The notes under the pieces were generated by a model that saw only the letters and a list, made by a program, of their open reading frames with translations, was not told the DNA's origin and ran no database searches. This document shows, in pieces, positions 26,601-35,186 of a stretch of DNA of 64,000 nt (position 1 is the stretch's first letter; the number at the start of each line of letters is the position of its first letter). The stretch is from CAYMAI01 sp964388445. GTDB lineage: Bacteria; 4484-113; JAGGVC01. The stretch is taken from contig CAYMAI010000001.1 of NCBI GenBank assembly GCA_964388445.1, forward strand, positions 124,001-188,000. The letters are read 5' to 3'. The position numbers were made by a program, and so were the translations under genes.

Positions 26601-27151
26601 ACTATTTCTTCGAGCTTCTCGAAACTTCCTTCGATGCTGTCAAAGCCGAAATCGAAGCGCGAGGAGGCGAAGACGGTTTCGACGAAAAGGACCTGCTCGC
26701 GGCGCTGGAGCGGGAAGAAGCCGGATGCTTCGTGGACATCCCCGTGCCGGCGTTCATTCCGCCCGCATACGTGGAAGATTCGGTCGTCAGACTCGATGTG
26801 CTGAGGCGAATCGCCCGGCTTGAGCTTGCCGAAATTGACGATTTCCGCGCGGAAATCGTGGACAGGTTCGGCGAGCCGCCGCTCGAAGTGGAAAACCTGC
26901 TTCGCGTCATCGGCATAAAAACGCGGTGCGAAGCCGCTGGGATTTCGGCGGTGGAATATCGGCGCGCAACGGATTCGTTCCGTTTCAAATTCAGGACTGC
27001 AAGACCGGCGTGGACGAACAAAGTAACCCTTCTCGATGGCCGCGCCGCTCCGGCGGGAAACGACGCGCTCGACCTCAAAATGAAGCTCGACGAAAACGCC
27101 GCGGAAAACTTGCAGACCTTCTCCGCCCGGCTGCATGGGCTAATCGAATAG
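23609..27151 (+). CDS. mfd: Transcription-repair coupling factor
   Basis: The 1180-residue translocase removes RNA polymerase stalled at lesions and recruits UvrA. In order it has: a UvrB-like N-terminal module (about 1-330) with LVFEPGSYSVRGGLVDVYPAG; the RNA-polymerase-interacting domain with KIGDFVVHVDYGIGRF and YVPVDQL (about 505-570); a RecG-type motor with Walker A CGDVGFGKTEVA (about 651) and DEEQ (about 753); LTATPIPRT, HGKMKEE, TTIIENGLDIPNVNT and QLRGRVGRS; a relay segment DLRLRGAGNIFG; and the C-terminal autoinhibitory domain. All family landmarks are intact and length is normal. The ATG at 23609 is used; a TTG 39 bases earlier lies inside the putative promoter. Confidence 0.97.
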   Translation: MHKLLNRLINLFEPVTAELDAGERVVQIANARGAARYFLISHLLERSKVSPLLVICENSMQAERACAHAISAYRMITGKVEKDEQFLVFPDSEPKSVFDSTPRDSEIEAMRRGALDSLLWKRAGAVFAPVQAVFRRLPNPDALRFDRLTLSVGKKGGAVSSMQVAELSELLTDYGYSRESLVFEPGSYSVRGGLVDVYPAGAQAPVRLDFFGASLEEISLFNPETQRSFEKISEVTILPVKPSISGGKKAAEKVEARLDEYIKEYGSKLPGSTASLAEIVREDIGRIKDSLDFQRSELYSSIYSDSFSVIDYLPEGAAVFLHDEGLLKTEVLSFEKFWRSRFEEWRGGALTIADFGDYYTIPKLSVLYPIIEEPAFQNRNLRALASSTFDVLYAGFQAVDLNLSTPSSSKFRLGTLVPTLKDMRMAAGEVWIASQFAERLRERIAEEGAVCGALEKAIIPGGFSFPGAGHLITDAEILGEIEETVVRKSRKFEKTGVKSLHEIKIGDFVVHVDYGIGRFVALKDQEVGGVKRSYVEIEYDGKDKLYVPVDQLGRLRRYRYDGSPPNLDKLGRKNWTKNRAKIRRDSIRLALQLYRLYRERSKIKGVSHGEQDGWMDEFSSSFPYELTPDQAEAWESVRKDMEASRPMDRLICGDVGFGKTEVAMRAAFLACENEKQVMVLCPTTILADQHFHTFRRRFAAFPFRVEMLSRFLSDKEQEEIVERFNRGKVDVIVGTHRLLSKDITPPKLGLLIIDEEQRFGVKQKEKFKLRFPGVDSLMLTATPIPRTMHMAMSGMMDLSIIETPPVDRKPVRTYVGEYSESLLRDAIMREMGRGGQVYFLHNRIADIDRFKEEIETIVPEAKITVAHGKMKEEALEEIMNAFSMGAFHVLLATTIIENGLDIPNVNTLIVERAEMLGLAQMHQLRGRVGRSRVQAYAYFFHHPERSLTADAQGRLQAIYNYAYFGAGYEIAQSDLRLRGAGNIFGSEQSGMAAAVGYDYFFELLETSFDAVKAEIEARGGEDGFDEKDLLAALEREEAGCFVDIPVPAFIPPAYVEDSVVRLDVLRRIARLELAEIDDFRAEIVDRFGEPPLEVENLLRVIGIKTRCEAAGISAVEYRRATDSFRFKFRTARPAWTNKVTLLDGRAAPAGNDALDLKMKLDENAAENLQTFSARLHGLIE

Positions 27152-27426
27152 AGCAGTTTTTTTCTTTTCGGATTTTGGCGCCTTCTCGATTCGCCTTTCA
27201 CCGAATCCGATTCCGGTTCGATTGCGCGCTTTCGCCGCCGGAAAACCCAGTATTGATGGGAGCTTTTGAAAAGCATGTCGTTGGCAGGTTACTCCGAAAT
27301 CGAATTCACTCATTACCTTGTCCGGCCAACCGGTATCCTCGTTTTCGGGGTACAGCTTAGGGGGTTTGCAAAAAGCTTGCCATCGGGTTTATAATTGGCA
27401 CCCTTGAAAACGGCAGAAGTTGGATG

Positions 27427-27455
27427 TTGTGTCGGCCATGCGATTCTGGTACAAT
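27427..27455 (+). promoter_or_regulatory. Promoter of a candidate non-coding RNA
   Basis: TTGTGT (27427-27432) and TACAAT (27450-27455) are separated by 17 bases. Transcription would start near 27462, where no protein start follows. Confidence 0.5.
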
Positions 27456-27461
27456 CCTCTC

Positions 27462-27566
27462 TGCCGCTGGGGTGTCAGGTGGTTAAGCGGTACTCCACTT
27501 TTCGGAGGGGTGCAAGCTTAGGTAGGAAGTAAAATCGGCCGCAGGCCTTCAGGCGGTTGATTTTGC
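27462..27566 (+). ncRNA. Candidate structured RNA of about 100 nt
   Basis: Downstream of a TACAAT box the sequence can fold into three stems: CCGCT (about 27464) with AGCGG (about 27490), CTCC with GGAG around a 7-base loop (near 27495-27510), and a longer terminal stem AAAATCGGCCGC / GCGGTTGATTTT (about 27530-27564) that resembles a terminator without a long U-tract. No reading frame fits. It does not match the conserved bases I know for SRP RNA, 6S RNA, tmRNA or common riboswitches. It could be a free RNA or a leader of the lipoprotein gene. Confidence 0.35.
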
Positions 27567-27585
27567 CAATACGCATGGCTATAAT
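27557..27585 (+). promoter_or_regulatory. Consensus promoter of the 27646 lipoprotein gene
   Basis: TTGATT (27557-27562), exactly 17 bases, then perfect TATAAT (27580-27585). It is among the best sigma-70-type promoters in the window and leaves a leader of about 55 bases ending in AAGGAGG. Its -35 lies inside the terminal stem of the candidate RNA. Confidence 0.8.
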
Positions 27586-27645
27586 TGCCGCACTTGGCGT
27601 AATGTATTGTCATTCGGATTTCCATTTGCTTAAGGAGGAAATGTT

Positions 27646-28797
27646 GTGAGAAGGAATCTTGTTTTGTTTGCGATCATGTGGGCACTGGTCCTGCTCCTAA
27701 TCGCGTCTTGCGCCACGAAGAATGGCCGCGTTTTCTTCGGCGGCGGTTGGCTAGGTCCATCCGTGACCGAAGTTGCGTTCAATCCGGCGACGGGTCCCTA
27801 TTATTCGGGCGCATCCGTCACCTTCAGCGTAACGGCCACGGCGACCAATACTACGCCCGGCACGCTTACCTACAGCTGGAGCGTCGATAGCGTCGGAACG
27901 GTTACGGCTGGCGCCGGAACCAATTCCATCACGGTCACTCTTGGAGCCGACGGCTCGAAGTCGGGATCGGTTACGGTTAGAGAAACACTTGGCGACGGCA
28001 CGTTCATGGAAGCTTCGAAGAATTTCACGATTCTTATCGAGGTAGTTCCCAATTTTGCGCCGGTCATCGCTTCTCTCAGCTATGCCGCTCCCACGATTAC
28101 CGCAACCTATTCCGATGCCGATGGCGACGACCTTACTGTCACCTGGGCGACGGATATGGGAACGGTAACGCCGGTTGCAAGCGACAACACCACGGCGACG
28201 GCTACCTTCACCCAGCCGGCCGGCGAGGGAACCGCAACGGTTACCTTCACGGTCAGCGACGGTATTGGGGAAGATAGCGACACGATCGAAATCGTCTTCA
28301 CGTTCGATCCGTGGGAAGGCGCTGCCGAAGACAGCGTGTTCCTTATCGCTCCCGCGACGGCAACCGCCGGCACTCCGTACGATGTGACCATTTATGCGTG
28401 GCCCGCGGCCGCGAAGCCCCTCGGCAACCTGAACTCGGTCCGCCTGCTCGCCACCCAGAGCGCGGCGACCGCGAACAGCATTACCCGCGGCGGATTCTTC
28501 GACGGATTCGACGGCACGTTCTTCCCGCCGCTTCTCATCCAGCAGCCGACCTTCATGGACATCGGCATCAACTTCGGCGGCGGCACGACCACGAGCACCA
28601 CTCGCGGCGTTCTCGCGGTTGTAACCTTCACCAGCTCGTCGGCGGGCAACGCGCCCTTCGACATCATGGGCAACGATGGTGCGCAGGATCGCACGTTCTA
28701 CAGCGATCTCAGCGGCAACAACTACACCTTCAACACCATCGGTAAGGATTACGGCAGCGGCTCTGTCACAAGCGAGCGCGTTGTGGCGGTCAGCTAG
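27646..28797 (+). CDS. Lipoprotein with Ig-like repeats, probably abundant
   Basis: The 383-residue protein has a signal of about 20 residues with lipobox LIASC. Two Ig/PKD-like beta domains follow: about 37-130 (YSGASVTFSVTATAT, TYSWSV) and about 135-210 (YSDADGDDLTVTWAT, ATVTFTVSDG). The C-terminal 170 residues form a cohesin-like region without a dockerin motif. It is very rich in Thr, Ala and Gly. GTG at 27646 has AAGGAGG 7 bases upstream; ATG at 27641 is out of frame. A strong promoter, strong ribosome binding site and own terminator suggest high expression as a surface or cell-envelope protein. Function is unknown. Confidence 0.85.
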   Translation: MRRNLVLFAIMWALVLLLIASCATKNGRVFFGGGWLGPSVTEVAFNPATGPYYSGASVTFSVTATATNTTPGTLTYSWSVDSVGTVTAGAGTNSITVTLGADGSKSGSVTVRETLGDGTFMEASKNFTILIEVVPNFAPVIASLSYAAPTITATYSDADGDDLTVTWATDMGTVTPVASDNTTATATFTQPAGEGTATVTFTVSDGIGEDSDTIEIVFTFDPWEGAAEDSVFLIAPATATAGTPYDVTIYAWPAAAKPLGNLNSVRLLATQSAATANSITRGGFFDGFDGTFFPPLLIQQPTFMDIGINFGGGTTTSTTRGVLAVVTFTSSSAGNAPFDIMGNDGAQDRTFYSDLSGNNYTFNTIGKDYGSGSVTSERVVAVS

Positions 28798-28810
28798 TTT
28801 TGGAAATATC

Positions 28811-28852
28811 GGGGGGGCGGGCGCGTCCCGCTCCCCCATACGACCCCTTTTT
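28811..28852 (+). terminator. Terminator of the 27646 lipoprotein gene
   Basis: A very G/C-rich hairpin (GGGGGGGCGGG / CCCGCTCCCCC, 28811-28837) around CGCGT, followed after 10 bases by T5. Confidence 0.7.
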
Positions 28853-28947
28853 CGGAAGGACAAGGGGTTGCAGCCGAAACTGTTTTGTTTACGCGGATTC
28901 GGCCTTTGGCCGGAGAGCGACCAAATTATTAAGGGAGAGGATTGAGC

Positions 28948-31923
28948 ATGAATCGCAGATTTCCGCTTTTTGAAGTCCTGCTCGTGGCAATTCTTCTCGT
29001 CACGCTTGTAGCCTGCGGCGGAGGCAAAAAAAGCTTCACCACATCGGGCGCTCTGCTCGACGGAGCTTCCTCGCAGGACAAGATTACGAGGGGCACTTTC
29101 AGCCTTGTTCCCAAGGGTGACCTTAGTACGGAATCATTTTCCCTATCCGTTGAGGAACTTGGCAATGGCGAAGTCAGGATAAGTGTTGACGCTGTGGGGG
29201 CGAAGAATATCCCCTACGCGCTTTTCGAGCTACTTTACGATTCCACGCGGTACAGCCCGGGCGAAATCGAGTTCTCCGAATTTTTCGGAACCGAAGACGT
29301 CCTAACCGCCGGAATCACCACCAAAGCGGGCAACGTCGGTCTCGGCGTAGTTCCCGCTCATTACGATCGCAAGCCCGGCGTCACCGGCTCCGGCAACATC
29401 GTGACGGTCACGTTCAAGAACGAGCCGTTCCGCGTTGTCTCGGTCGGCAACGACAACTTCGTGTCCCGTGAAACTCCGGTCGTCACCGGCACGGGCAACG
29501 ACGTGGGCGAAATCAACTTCCAGGGCGCAACTTGGCGCGAAGTGCTCGTCGGCGACGGCGACCTTAGCGGCGAAGTCGGCATTCCCGACATCACCCCGAT
29601 AGCGCTAAACTATCTTTCGACGGATGCCGGAAGCGCATTCGCCGATTACGACGGCGACGGCGAAGTCGGAATTCCCGACATTACTCCGATCGCACTGAAC
29701 TATCTTTCGACAATAACTGGTTATAACGTCTATAGGGACACCTCTTCGACGTTCAACGCCGGCACTGCTACTCTGGACGGGACTTCCAACCACGCGGACG
29801 TAGCCGGCAATCCGGTTGATGCCGGCGGATTTTTAGTCCACGATTACTCGTTCGGCACTCTTCCCGCACCGGGCGAGACCTTCTTCTACTTCGTCGTTCC
29901 TTTCGACGGTGATGGAGAGGCGCTCAATTGTGTGAGCTCCGGTCTCGAAGTAAGCGGCGAAGGAAACATTCCTCCGGACCGCTTCAACTCGTTCATGATT
30001 AACGTGGCGGGCGACGGAGGCTTCGACGAAGACTTCGTTTCCGAAGGCGCGGGCCAAGTAGCCACGTTCATCGCCAACGGCGAATACACCTTCACCATCA
30101 CTGGCGCCACCATCGAGAAGTGGAACGAAACCACTCAAGGTTACGATCCTCCGATGAACGTCGGCCCCGCGGATCCGGATTGGAATACCGCTTGGGAAGG
30201 CGGCTCGCTGATGTGGCAGAAGGTCGGCGGCGTTACCGGCGACTTTGCGTTCAGTTCCGCAACCGGTTCCGGCACGGTCGGCACCTGCGGCCCGAACGAC
30301 CCATACAACTTCGAAGTTCGCGCAACCCTTAACTCGAAGGTTTGTTCGATCGACGTATCCGTCGAACTCGACCCGAACGCCGCGGAATTCGTGGCGGTCA
30401 CGCCCGACAAGGTGGAAATTCCCGACCTCGCCTCCAGCGCATTCCAGCTGTTCTGCAACCTCAACGATGCGGGCGGCACCGGTGCGCCGGAGTTCAGGAT
30501 AATCGAAACGACATCGGGCAACACGATTAACATTGCTTTTAACGCGACCGCAACCTCGCCGGCACAGCTTACGACCGGCCAGTTCTACTATGCGGACGTT
30601 CCCAGCCCGCTTCACGGCACCGAGCACAGCATCTTCTTCAAGGGCGTCGCCCAGGAAGGAACATACAGGATGCAAACCAAGAACAGGCTTGGCCGTTGGA
30701 GCAGCATCAATCAGCCTCCTCTCGGCGGCACCACGCCCACCAACCTTACGATTCAAATTCTCGGTGCGCAGCCTCCTGGAGCGAATCTCCGCATCTTCCC
30801 GATAATGACCGGACCGAACCTGTCCCGCATCGTAATCACCCCGTCGAATCCGAGAGTCCAGCTTTATCCGGCAGTTTATAAAGACGGCGGTCCGCCTCCG
30901 GCTTTCGATGGCAAATATCGCAAGTACATCCGCTCGGCGGGCGACGAGTTTGCGCCCTTCAGGGTAAGCCCCTCCGATCCTCCCAACATGCACGATACTC
31001 CGTGGGGACGTGTTTACACTACGGATCCGTTTAACCCGGCGCTCATCACCCCGCAGAACCCGCTCGGATTCGACGCCAGCGTTCCCTACATCGCTTCTTC
31101 GGCAATTCCCGAAAACACGATTGGCGGCGGTCCCGGCGCTCCGGTCAACGACTGGAACGTCAAGGAATGGAACAGGCTCATCCTCGACGTCAAGGACAAC
31201 ACGATATTCCCGCCCGACACCGACTATTTCGTTGCCGTCTTCCAGCTTCCGGCTGATTGGGGCAACAAGATTGCAATCGGCAAGGGCGCGTTCCGCAAGC
31301 AGGCGATTAACCCGCCGCTCGACGACGTTCCTTCTGTTCAGGCTTTCAACGAAATTCACGCCGCATGGTCCGGCGGAACCGAATGGCCTCGTGTCAGGTT
31401 CCCCGATGCAAACGGCGTTTTGATCGACCTCAACAATCCGGAACTCGTTGACCCGGGTCTGTTCATCATCGCATCGCCTCTCCGTCCGGATGCGTTCTTC
31501 AACCCGAATCCTGCGAATCCTTACGACTCGCAGCGCAACGATTCGGTCAGGTTCACGAGAGATGCAAACGGCGATAACTTCGTTGCCCGCGTGGTTACGA
31601 ACGAACAGCCGTTCTCCGACGTGTTCCTTAGCATTCCGAAGAACTCGTACTATCCGACGGTCGAAGAACCCACCTCGAATCCTCCGGGCTACACGCCTCC
31701 GACGCTTCCGGGCATCGGCGATCCTGAAGTCCTTTGGGACGACAACGATCCGGGCTGGGTGGTTCTTCCGTTCACCGAATTCAACGTCGGCTTCGTTTTC
31801 GGCATCAACCCGCAGGCCTACATAAGCATGGGCACGTGGAATGCTGCCGGAACCGGCGCGGACAGATGGATGGACGGCCTTCCCAACCCGAGGCCGCTCA
31901 CCGTCATCGTTCCCGGCGGATAA
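28948..31923 (+). CDS. Large lipoprotein with cohesin-like and double dockerin-like motifs
   Basis: The 991-residue protein has lipobox LVAC with Cys23. A cohesin-like beta-sandwich occupies about 55-175 (YALFELLYDSTRYSPGEIEF, GNIVTVTFKNEPF). Residues about 202-262 hold two nearly identical dockerin-like halves, DLSGEVGIPDITPIALNYL and DGDGEVGIPDITPIALNYL, with DxDxSG/DxDGD calcium ligands. A fibronectin-like start (ITGYNVYRD) follows, and about 640 residues of beta-rich sequence that I do not recognise. The ATG at 28948 has AAGGGAGAGG upstream. It is a tandem paralogue of the gene at 32076 over its whole length. In cellulosomes cohesin and dockerin bind each other; whether these forms do is unknown. 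Confidence 0.88.
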   Translation: MNRRFPLFEVLLVAILLVTLVACGGGKKSFTTSGALLDGASSQDKITRGTFSLVPKGDLSTESFSLSVEELGNGEVRISVDAVGAKNIPYALFELLYDSTRYSPGEIEFSEFFGTEDVLTAGITTKAGNVGLGVVPAHYDRKPGVTGSGNIVTVTFKNEPFRVVSVGNDNFVSRETPVVTGTGNDVGEINFQGATWREVLVGDGDLSGEVGIPDITPIALNYLSTDAGSAFADYDGDGEVGIPDITPIALNYLSTITGYNVYRDTSSTFNAGTATLDGTSNHADVAGNPVDAGGFLVHDYSFGTLPAPGETFFYFVVPFDGDGEALNCVSSGLEVSGEGNIPPDRFNSFMINVAGDGGFDEDFVSEGAGQVATFIANGEYTFTITGATIEKWNETTQGYDPPMNVGPADPDWNTAWEGGSLMWQKVGGVTGDFAFSSATGSGTVGTCGPNDPYNFEVRATLNSKVCSIDVSVELDPNAAEFVAVTPDKVEIPDLASSAFQLFCNLNDAGGTGAPEFRIIETTSGNTINIAFNATATSPAQLTTGQFYYADVPSPLHGTEHSIFFKGVAQEGTYRMQTKNRLGRWSSINQPPLGGTTPTNLTIQILGAQPPGANLRIFPIMTGPNLSRIVITPSNPRVQLYPAVYKDGGPPPAFDGKYRKYIRSAGDEFAPFRVSPSDPPNMHDTPWGRVYTTDPFNPALITPQNPLGFDASVPYIASSAIPENTIGGGPGAPVNDWNVKEWNRLILDVKDNTIFPPDTDYFVAVFQLPADWGNKIAIGKGAFRKQAINPPLDDVPSVQAFNEIHAAWSGGTEWPRVRFPDANGVLIDLNNPELVDPGLFIIASPLRPDAFFNPNPANPYDSQRNDSVRFTRDANGDNFVARVVTNEQPFSDVFLSIPKNSYYPTVEEPTSNPPGYTPPTLPGIGDPEVLWDDNDPGWVVLPFTEFNVGFVFGINPQAYISMGTWNAAGTGADRWMDGLPNPRPLTVIVPGG

Positions 31924-31954
31924 TCCACCGGCTTGAATTTGCATTCGCAAAATG

Positions 31955-31984
31955 TCCCCCCGGGAAACCGGGGGGATTTTTTTT
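31955..31984 (+). terminator. Terminator of the 28948 lipoprotein gene
   Basis: A perfect 9-bp stem (TCCCCCCGG / CCGGGGGGA) with GAAA tetraloop is followed by T8. It is the strongest intrinsic terminator in the window. Confidence 0.95.
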
Positions 31985-32075
31985 GAATGCGTCCGTCCAT
32001 CGCTTTCGCAAATAAACGCGGCGCATCGCGTGTAATAAACCATGCGCGCCTTCGCCGGCGCGCCGGTATGTTGCC

Positions 32076-35000
32076 TTGAAGGAGGTGGCGGACATTTACA
32101 GCAAGTTCATCCCTTGGTTTTTGCTCCCGATTATCGCCGTTGTCGCGATTGCTTCTTCGGGATGCGGAAAGCGCGGATCGGTTTCAAGCGGTTTCGGCTT
32201 GGCGGCCGCGAAACCCGCATCCGCAGGATTGAGTGAAGACGGATTCGTTCTTGTTCCCGCAGGCGGTCTAGGCGAGGAATCATTTTATATTTCCATCGAA
32301 AGCGCCGGGGAAAGCGAAAAGTCCGTATCGATATTCTATCGCGGCGGCGCGGGCATTCCGTATGCGCTTTTCGACCTTTACTACGACGCATTCGCGTTTT
32401 CGCCGTCAGCCGTCGAGTTCGGCGCGCTTTTCGGCCCGGACGCGATAACCGCAGGCATTACAACGAAACCCGGCATTGTCGGTCTCGCCGCGGTGCCGAA
32501 GGCGTACGCCGGCAAGCCGCCGGTGAAAAGCGCGGGGCTAATCGCAACCGTCCGATTTTCAATCGGCGCATATAAATCGGCATCGGCCAATATGCCGCCC
32601 GGCGCGGTTTTTGCGGAGCGCGAGCGCCCGGTCTTGACGGGTACGGGCGGGGGCGAAGGCGATACGAAATTCGCGGGGCTTTCTTGGCGCGAAGTGCTGG
32701 TCGGCGACGGCGACCTCAGCGGCGACGTCGGCATTGCGGACGTCACGCCGATAGCTCTGCATTACGGCTCGGCGCTTCCGGTCCACGAATTCGCGGATTA
32801 CGACGCAAGCGGAGAAGTAGGAATTTCCGACGTAACCGCGGTGGCGCTGAACTATCTCAATTCGATAAAGGGCTACAAGATTTTCCGCGGCGATTCGCCC
32901 GAGCTCGATTTCGAGACGGCGATTCTCGACGGCGTTTCCACGCGCGAAAGCGCGATGAATTCCGGCCTGTTTGATGACGGCGGATTTCGCGTCCACGAAT
33001 ATTCGTTCCTTACCCCTATGGAAGACGGCGAGCCTTACTATTTCTTCGCGGTGCCGTACGGCGGGGATCCGGAGGAGGACGGCGTAAACGCAGCGAGCCA
33101 TCCGTTATTTGTAACCGGCGGCGGAGCGCTGGCGGGCGACAGAATCGCGGGCTTTTCGGTACGCGTTACGGGCGACGGCGGTTTTAATAAGGCTTTTGCC
33201 GGTTCGATTCCGCAAGGCGAAACCGGAATTGCCGAGTTCATCGCGAACGGCAGCTATAAATTCGATTTAACCCGCGTCGAAGTTGAAAAGTGGAACGCCG
33301 AAGCCGCCGCGCACGAGCCTGCGGTCTCCGTCGCGCCCTCAAGCGATGACTGGAATCCTGGTTGGGAAAGTGCGATCACGTGGCAGCGAATCGGCGCGTC
33401 TTCCGCGGAGTTCGCTTTCGGCTCCGCGTCGGGCAGCGGCGTAATCGGAATATGCGGCCCCGACGACCCGTTCGAGTTTCACGTTCGCGCCACTCTCGCG
33501 GGCGTCGTTTGCGAAATTGCGGTTAGCGTCGCGTCCGACCCGAATGCGCCGGAAATGGTGTCCGTCCACCCATCCTCAATCGAAATCATCGACGTCGCGA
33601 ATACGACCGTCCAGTTGTTCTGTAACTTGAACGACTCCGGCGGAACGATGCCCAGAGAGATGCGGCTTGTCGCGCAGGACGGAGGCGATGACCAAGTTCT
33701 CTCGCTCGTCCCTTCGATTTCCAATCCCGACCATCTTTCGCCGGGCCAGTTCTACGCCGGCGTTCCGGCGCTACCGCTTCCCGGCATTCAGCACGCCGTT
33801 TATTTCAAGCCGTTCGCTCAGGCGGGCGATTTTCGAATCCGCCTGAAAAACTCGAAGGGCAGGGCGAGCAACATCGCGTCGCCCGAGCCAGACGGAATTA
33901 CTTTCGGCGTCCTTCCGATATCCGTCGCGGAAATCAATTTGCGCGTCCATCCCGTCTATATGGGCGATAAGCTTGCGCGGCTCCACATCACGCCGGACAA
34001 TCCGAAAGTGCAGCTTTACCCGATGGAAATGAACTTCGCGGAAACCTCGCGATATAGAAGATACGCCCGGCAGATCGGCCTCGAATTCGTTCCGTATCGG
34101 CGCAGCGAAAACTCGCCGCCGGAGCGCCACGACGCGCCGTGGGCGCGCGTCTATTCGCAAAACCCGTTCAAACCGGGTTTGATAGATCCCGAAGCGAACC
34201 CGCTCGGCTTCGATTTAGGTGTTCCGTTCATCGCGTCCACGGCGCTGCCGGAGACCGGCGGCCAAGTTGCGCATATATCCGACTGGGGAATTCGCGATTT
34301 CACGCGGCTGATGCTCGACGTCGAAAGCGACGCGATTTTCCCGCCGAACAATCCCGGAAATCCGTCCGACAAATATTTCGTCGCGGTTTTTCAAACGCCG
34401 GCCGACTGGAACTTGAAAATACCCGTCGGCAAAGCCGAGTTTCGAAAAGTCCCGCCTGCGCAAACGGCGACGGAGCCGCCGCAAATCCACGGGCTTGCGA
34501 ACGCGCTTAGCGCATGGTCGGGCGGCCAGGAGTGGCCTCGCGTCCGTTATCCCACGTCGAACGGCGTCTTTTTCGATATGCCGGAAGCGATGGTAATCGA
34601 CGGCACTTTGCTCATCATCGCGTCGCCGCTTTCGCCCGACGCATTTCATAATTTCTCGCCCACCGTCCCCTTCGACGCTCATCGCGGAAACTCCATAAAG
34701 TTTTATCGCGATTCTTCCGGCGCGGAGTTCCTTATGCGTGTCGTTCCGAACGAGCAGCCGTTTTCGGAGGCGAGAATCAGCGTCGCGCGCAATTCGCACT
34801 TTCCGACCGCGGCGGTTCCCACGCTCAATCCCGGCGGATACGTCCCGCCCGAGCAGCCGCCTTTCGGCGACCCCGGCGTTTTTTGGGACGACGCCGACGC
34901 GGGCTGGATGATTTTCCCTTTGACCGAATTCGCGATTCACGACGTCTTCACCGGCGACGGCTTTTTGTCGCGCGCATACATCGCCCTCGGCGCGTGGGAC

Positions 35001-35084
35001 GCTTCCGCGAGCGGCGCGGACAGGTGGATTGACGGCGATGTTTTCTACGCTCCGATTACCGTACAAATGGAGCACGGCCATTAA
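32076..35084 (+). CDS. Tandem paralogue: large cohesin/dockerin-like lipoprotein with unusual start
   Basis: The protein has up to 1002 residues and the same layout as its upstream paralogue: lipobox ASSGC, a cohesin-like domain (YALFDLYYDAFAFSPSAVEF), two dockerin-like halves (GDLSGDVGIADVTPIALHYG, YDASGEVGISDVTAVALNYL), a fibronectin-like start, and a long shared C-terminal region with matching blocks such as VVPNEQPFSEA and GADRW. The coordinate given uses the first ordinary start, TTG 32076, which has no ribosome binding site. A perfect AAGGAGG (32079-32085) lies inside this extension, 8 bases before an ATT codon at 32094; initiation there would give a cleaner lipoprotein signal (IYSKFIPWFLLP). 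No promoter is obvious. No terminator follows. Confidence 0.85.
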   Translation: MKEVADIYSKFIPWFLLPIIAVVAIASSGCGKRGSVSSGFGLAAAKPASAGLSEDGFVLVPAGGLGEESFYISIESAGESEKSVSIFYRGGAGIPYALFDLYYDAFAFSPSAVEFGALFGPDAITAGITTKPGIVGLAAVPKAYAGKPPVKSAGLIATVRFSIGAYKSASANMPPGAVFAERERPVLTGTGGGEGDTKFAGLSWREVLVGDGDLSGDVGIADVTPIALHYGSALPVHEFADYDASGEVGISDVTAVALNYLNSIKGYKIFRGDSPELDFETAILDGVSTRESAMNSGLFDDGGFRVHEYSFLTPMEDGEPYYFFAVPYGGDPEEDGVNAASHPLFVTGGGALAGDRIAGFSVRVTGDGGFNKAFAGSIPQGETGIAEFIANGSYKFDLTRVEVEKWNAEAAAHEPAVSVAPSSDDWNPGWESAITWQRIGASSAEFAFGSASGSGVIGICGPDDPFEFHVRATLAGVVCEIAVSVASDPNAPEMVSVHPSSIEIIDVANTTVQLFCNLNDSGGTMPREMRLVAQDGGDDQVLSLVPSISNPDHLSPGQFYAGVPALPLPGIQHAVYFKPFAQAGDFRIRLKNSKGRASNIASPEPDGITFGVLPISVAEINLRVHPVYMGDKLARLHITPDNPKVQLYPMEMNFAETSRYRRYARQIGLEFVPYRRSENSPPERHDAPWARVYSQNPFKPGLIDPEANPLGFDLGVPFIASTALPETGGQVAHISDWGIRDFTRLMLDVESDAIFPPNNPGNPSDKYFVAVFQTPADWNLKIPVGKAEFRKVPPAQTATEPPQIHGLANALSAWSGGQEWPRVRYPTSNGVFFDMPEAMVIDGTLLIIASPLSPDAFHNFSPTVPFDAHRGNSIKFYRDSSGAEFLMRVVPNEQPFSEARISVARNSHFPTAAVPTLNPGGYVPPEQPPFGDPGVFWDDADAGWMIFPLTEFAIHDVFTGDGFLSRAYIALGAWDASASGADRWIDGDVFYAPITVQMEHGH

Positions 35085-35152
35085 GCGAGCGGAATCATTT
35101 AATAGTTGCTCACGCTAACTGCTGGCTCGAAATTCGCATCCCGCCGACGCGC

Positions 35153-35181
35153 TTGATATTTGCCGGAATTGCATTCATAAT
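35153..35181 (+). promoter_or_regulatory. Promoter before the 35187 gene
   Basis: TTGATA (35153-35158), 17 bases, then CATAAT (35176-35181). A TTG start follows 5 bases later, again a leaderless arrangement. Confidence 0.6.
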
Positions 35182-35186
35182 GCTTG

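Larger units (their letters stand above)
27152..27645. other. 494-bp intergenic region with three promoter-like elements
   Basis: Besides the candidate RNA and the promoter listed separately, it holds TTGCAA (27366-27371) 18 bases before TATAAT (27390-27395). No start codon sits at leaderless distance from this box. Bases 27152-27360 show no gene or clear structure. Confidence 0.6.

Noticed and set aside
27462..27520. tRNA-like D-arm sequence in the candidate RNA
   Set aside because: No acceptor stem, anticodon arm or GTTCRA T-loop can be formed at the right distances.
29833..32043. A 736-codon open frame antisense to the 28948 lipoprotein gene
   Set aside because: Arg-rich shadow created by codon bias of the real gene, which has a lipobox, domains, ribosome binding site and terminator.
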